This document shows positions 4,161 to 6,641 of a DNA stretch of 6,641 nt, one piece after another. The notes beneath the pieces were generated by a model that saw only the letters and a program-made list of their open reading frames with translations, ran no database searches and was not told the DNA's origin. The stretch comes from Gammaproteobacteria bacterium (GTDB taxonomy: Bacteria > Pseudomonadota > Gammaproteobacteria > Chromatiales > Chromatiaceae): assembly GCA_030620735.1 (NCBI GenBank), contig JAUXDV010000107.1:1-6641 (forward strand), given 5' to 3'. Made by a program: the position numbers and the translations under genes. How positions within the stretch are numbered: position 1 is the first letter of the stretch; each line of letters opens with the position of its first letter.

Positions 4161-5888
4161 GTGGAACTCAGTGGTGCTGAGATCGTCGTCCAGGCGTTGA
4201 AGGACGAAGGTGTTGAGACTATTTTTGGCTATCCCGGCGGATCGGTGCTGCATATCTATGACGCGCTGTTCCAGCAGGATGATATCCATCATGTGCTTGT
4301 ACGCCATGAGCAGGGAGCTACCCATGCAGCGGATGGCTATGCGCGCTCGACCGGCAAACCCGGCGTGGTGCTGGTGACATCCGGGCCGGGGGCGACTAAT
4401 GCGATCACCGGCATCGCCACGGCGCATCTGGATTCGATTCCTATGGTTGTGCTGACAGGGCAGGTTCCTTCAGCGTTGATCGGCACAGACGCTTTCCAGG
4501 AGGTTGATACCACCGGCATCAGCCGGCCCTGCTCAAAACATACTTTTCTGGTGAAACGCGTTGAAGACCTTGCAGAAACCATGCGCAAGGCGTTTTATAT
4601 AGCGACCACCGGCCGCCCCGGTCCGGTGGTGGTGGATATTCCAAAAGATATCACCGACCCTTCGGTCAAGATACCTTACGAATACCCGCGCAACCTGAAA
4701 ATGCGCTCATACAGCCCGGTCAAGAAGGGTCATCTGGGACAGATCAAAAAGGCAGTCGATCTGATCTACAATGCCAAACGCCCGATTATCTACAGCGGCG
4801 GCGGCGTTGTGATCGATAATTCCAGCGGTTCGCTGATTGACCTCGCAAGAGAGTTGGGCATTCCTGTTACCAGTACCCTGATGGGTCTTGGCGCCTATCC
4901 AGCCTCAGATTCACAGTTTCTGGGCATGCTGGGTATGCACGGCAACTACGAGGCCAACATGGCGATGCACGAGGCCGATGTGCTGATTGCCATCGGTGCG
5001 CGTTTTGATGATCGTGTAACCGGACACATTGCCCATTTTTGCCCGCAGGCGAAGATCATCCATATCGATATCGACCCCTCCTCGATCTCTAAAAATGTGC
5101 GTGTCGATATTCCCATCGTCGGGTCCGTCAAGGATGTGCTGAATGATATGCTGCGCATCATCCGCGAAGGCGACAGGAAAATCGATAATGACGGCCTCAC
5201 CTCGTGGTGGGAACGCATCGAGGCGTGGCGAGGTCTGGGCTGCCTGCGCTATGAGCAGAGTGATGAGGTTATCAAGCCGCAGTTTGCGATCGAGACACTG
5301 CACAAGGTGACAGGCGGCGACCTCTACCTGACTTCGGATGTCGGGCAGCACCAGATGTTTGCCGCGCAGTTTTATAAATTTGACAAGCCGCGCCGCTGGA
5401 TCAACTCCGGCGGTCTCGGCACCATGGGGTTTGGCCTGCCTGCCGCTATGGGAGTGCAGATGGCGCATCCTGACAAGCAGGTTGCATGCGTGACCGGGGA
5501 GGCAAGTATCCTGATGTGCATCCAGGAACTGGCAACCTGCAAGCAGCATGGTCTCCCGATCAAGATTATGTTGATGAACAACGGCTATATGGGCATGGTG
5601 CGTCAATGGCAGGAGATGTTTTATGAGGGGCGCTATTCACACTCCTATGTGGATGCCCTGCCTGACTTCGTTGAATTGACGAAGAGTTTCGGCCATGTCG
5701 GTATGCGCGTCACCAAGCCGTCAGATCTGGAGGCCGCCATGCAGGAGGCTTTCGATCGCAAGGATGAGCTGGTGTTTCTGGATATCCTGATTGATCCGAC
5801 TGAAAATGTCTATCCGATGATCGAGGCAGGCAAGGGGCATCATGTAATGGCGATGTCTCCGGCATCGAAGCAGGGAGATCAACGATGA
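4161..5888 (+). CDS. ilvB: Acetohydroxyacid synthase (acetolactate synthase) large catalytic subunit
   Basis: It joins two pyruvates to 2-acetolactate, or pyruvate with 2-oxobutyrate, in the cytoplasm: the first common step to valine, leucine and isoleucine. The 575 residues have the usual order: N-terminal TPP pyrimidine-binding domain with FGYPGGS (22-28) and catalytic Glu50 in RHEQGA, a central FAD-binding domain (about 190-330, with GARFDDRVTG at 279-288), and the C-terminal TPP pyrophosphate domain with SGGLGTMGFGLPAAMG (416-431), GEAS (446-449) and NN (473-474). Trp483 in RQWQ is the residue tied to sulfonylurea binding in relatives. The metal motif, normally GDGS, reads GEAS here. The GTG start is set by GGAGG at 4146-4150, 10 nt upstream. 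The stop overlaps the ilvH start (ATGA). Length is normal; ilvI would be an equally fair symbol. Confidence 0.97.
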   Translation: MELSGAEIVVQALKDEGVETIFGYPGGSVLHIYDALFQQDDIHHVLVRHEQGATHAADGYARSTGKPGVVLVTSGPGATNAITGIATAHLDSIPMVVLTGQVPSALIGTDAFQEVDTTGISRPCSKHTFLVKRVEDLAETMRKAFYIATTGRPGPVVVDIPKDITDPSVKIPYEYPRNLKMRSYSPVKKGHLGQIKKAVDLIYNAKRPIIYSGGGVVIDNSSGSLIDLARELGIPVTSTLMGLGAYPASDSQFLGMLGMHGNYEANMAMHEADVLIAIGARFDDRVTGHIAHFCPQAKIIHIDIDPSSISKNVRVDIPIVGSVKDVLNDMLRIIREGDRKIDNDGLTSWWERIEAWRGLGCLRYEQSDEVIKPQFAIETLHKVTGGDLYLTSDVGQHQMFAAQFYKFDKPRRWINSGGLGTMGFGLPAAMGVQMAHPDKQVACVTGEASILMCIQELATCKQHGLPIKIMLMNNGYMGMVRQWQEMFYEGRYSHSYVDALPDFVELTKSFGHVGMRVTKPSDLEAAMQEAFDRKDELVFLDILIDPTENVYPMIEAGKGHHVMAMSPASKQGDQR

Positions 5889-6379
5889 AGCGCCACATAA
5901 TCTCTCTCCTGATGGAGAATGAAGCCGGTGCGCTGTCGAATGTCTCTGCTCTGTTCAGTGCGCGTGGTTTCAACATCGAGTCCCTCTGCGTCGCCCCGAC
6001 TGATGATCCTTCACTGTCGCGCATGACGCTGGTGACGACATGCAGCGAAAGTGTCTTCGAACAGATCACCAAGCAGCTCAACAAGTTGATCGATGTGGTC
6101 AAGTTGATGGATCTCTCTGAAGGTGTTCATATTGAACGTGAAATGATGCTCATCAAGGTGCGTGCAGAAAAAGAGATGCGCGAAGAGATCAAGCGTCTTG
6201 CGGAGATTTTTCGCGGCAAGATTATCGATGTCAGTGACAACAGTTACGTGATAGAGATGACAGGTGACAGCGACAAGCTGGACGCCTTCGTTCATGTCAT
6301 TCCCGAGGACCACGTCATCGAGGTCGTCAGGACAGGCGTCAGCGGCATAGCGCGCGGCGTCAAATCACTGACGCTGTAA
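5885..6379 (+). CDS. ilvH: Acetohydroxyacid synthase small regulatory subunit
   Basis: The 164-residue protein binds IlvB, raises its activity and confers feedback inhibition by valine. Residues about 3-78 form an ACT domain (HIISLLMENEAGALSNVSAL), with Gly15 and Asn30 at the places where the E. coli IlvH effector site lies. The second half is the ALS small-subunit C-terminal domain (MMLIKVRA at 87-94, FRGKIIDV at 109-116, EVVRTGVSGIARG near the end). Length fits IlvH-type subunits rather than the short IlvN. ATG at 5885 overlaps the ilvB stop by four bases, so translation is coupled, giving near-equal subunit amounts; AGGGAG at 5873-5878 serves as ribosome binding site. The stop TAA is also the first base triplet of a heptad repeat tract. 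Confidence 0.97.
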   Translation: MKRHIISLLMENEAGALSNVSALFSARGFNIESLCVAPTDDPSLSRMTLVTTCSESVFEQITKQLNKLIDVVKLMDLSEGVHIEREMMLIKVRAEKEMREEIKRLAEIFRGKIIDVSDNSYVIEMTGDSDKLDAFVHVIPEDHVIEVVRTGVSGIARGVKSLTL

Positions 6380-6410
6380 AACTTAAAACTTAAAACTTAA
6401 AACTTAAAAC
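6377..6410. repeat. Perfect heptad tandem repeat (TAAAACT) in the ilvH-ilvC gap
   Basis: Four full TAAAACT units at 6377, 6384, 6391 and 6398 are followed by TAAAAC (6405-6410), with no mismatch. The first unit supplies the ilvH stop codon. The tract fills 31 of the 47 nt between ilvH and ilvC and ends just before the weak ribosome binding site of ilvC. Unit number is likely to vary between strains by slippage; seven is not a multiple of three, but the tract is untranslated, so any effect would be on spacing. Confidence 0.9.
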
Positions 6411-6426
6411 CTCTCTAGGTAAAACA

Positions 6427-6641
6427 ATGGCAATTAACGTTTATTACGACAAAGACTGCGATCTCTCTCTCATCCGGGGAAAAAAGGTCACCATCATTGG
6501 ATATGGCTCACAGGGCCATGCACATGCGAACAACCTCAAGGAGTCCGGCGTTGATGTCACTGTTGGCCTGCGTCCGGACTCTACATCTGCGCACAAGGCT
6601 GAAGCTGCCGGTCTTAGCGTCAAGTCCATCGAGGATGCTGT
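6427..6641 (+). CDS. ilvC: Ketol-acid reductoisomerase (partial, runs off right edge)
   Basis: The 71 complete codons seen start MAINVYYDKDCDLSLIRGKK and go on with IIGYGSQGHAHANNLKESG, the NAD(P)-binding fold with Gly25-x-Gly27-x-x-Gly30, then VGLRPDSTS, whose Arg49 and serines usually hold the 2'-phosphate of NADPH. The enzyme isomerises and reduces the IlvBH products to dihydroxy acids with Mg2+ and NADPH. Class I enzymes are about 330-340 residues, so about four fifths lies outside the window; the class cannot be checked. Start ATG 6427 follows AGGT at 6417-6420 (6-nt gap), a weak ribosome binding site. It is the third gene of the ilvBHC operon, 47 nt after ilvH. Confidence 0.96.
   Translation, partial: MAINVYYDKDCDLSLIRGKKVTIIGYGSQGHAHANNLKESGVDVTVGLRPDSTSAHKAEAAGLSVKSIEDA

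Noticed and set aside
4911..5606. Minus-strand ORF of 231 codons
   Set aside because: It is fully antisense to ilvB, rich in His and Asp as expected for a shadow of a conserved gene, with no recognised motif.

Overview
The window looks like a chromosome segment from a Gammaproteobacterium or a close betaproteobacterial relative, moderate in GC. This rests on the ilvB-ilvH-ilvC gene order, the IlvB and IlvH sequence style, and a NaChBac-type channel; genus cannot be told. It has two halves: an accessory, repeat-rich strip (about 1-3100) and a core part (about 3100-6641).

Accessory half. A minus-strand AAA ATPase of the DUF4143 type runs off the left edge (1-661). It is read without a stop in one frame and has a 20-bp-arm palindrome directly in front of its start. 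Positions 720-910 hold a mosaic of dispersed palindromic repeats. A complete type II toxin-antitoxin pair follows: a Phd/YefM-type antitoxin (1180-1407) and a PIN-domain toxin (1407-1838), with a promoter that contains an inverted-repeat operator. Beyond it come heptad tandem repeats, a four-copy AAATTATYTGAKGG-like motif cluster, a 38-codon relic of manC on the minus strand (2132-2248), a 153-bp MITE-like element (2279-2431), a G-rich heptad tract that could form a G-quadruplex, a small zinc-ribbon/two-helix membrane protein (2535-2858) and the C-terminal stump of a tyrosine recombinase (2882-3001, minus). The relics, MITE and toxin-antitoxin pair together suggest a site of repeated insertion and decay. 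A 25-bp sequence (791-815) recurs inverted at 2407-2431, so the toxin-antitoxin pair lies inside a segment with inverted ends of about 1.64 kb.

Core half. A minus-strand single-domain voltage-gated cation channel (3101-3898) has an S4 with four arginines and a TFEDWTD filter that suggests calcium permeability. It is divergent from the branched-chain amino acid operon: ilvB (4161-5888), ilvH (5885-6379, ATGA overlap) and the start of ilvC (6427 to the right edge). IlvB and IlvH form acetohydroxyacid synthase, which makes acetolactate or acetohydroxybutyrate; IlvC then isomerises and reduces these products toward valine, leucine and isoleucine. A perfect run of five TAAAACT heptads (the last one base short) starts at the ilvH stop codon and fills most of the ilvH-ilvC gap.

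Most unusual points: three unrelated heptad-period repeat tracts at gene boundaries, the inverted-end segment around the toxin-antitoxin pair, two gene relics that overlap no usable ORF, the channel's acidic filter, and a GEAS variant of the thiamine-diphosphate motif in IlvB.
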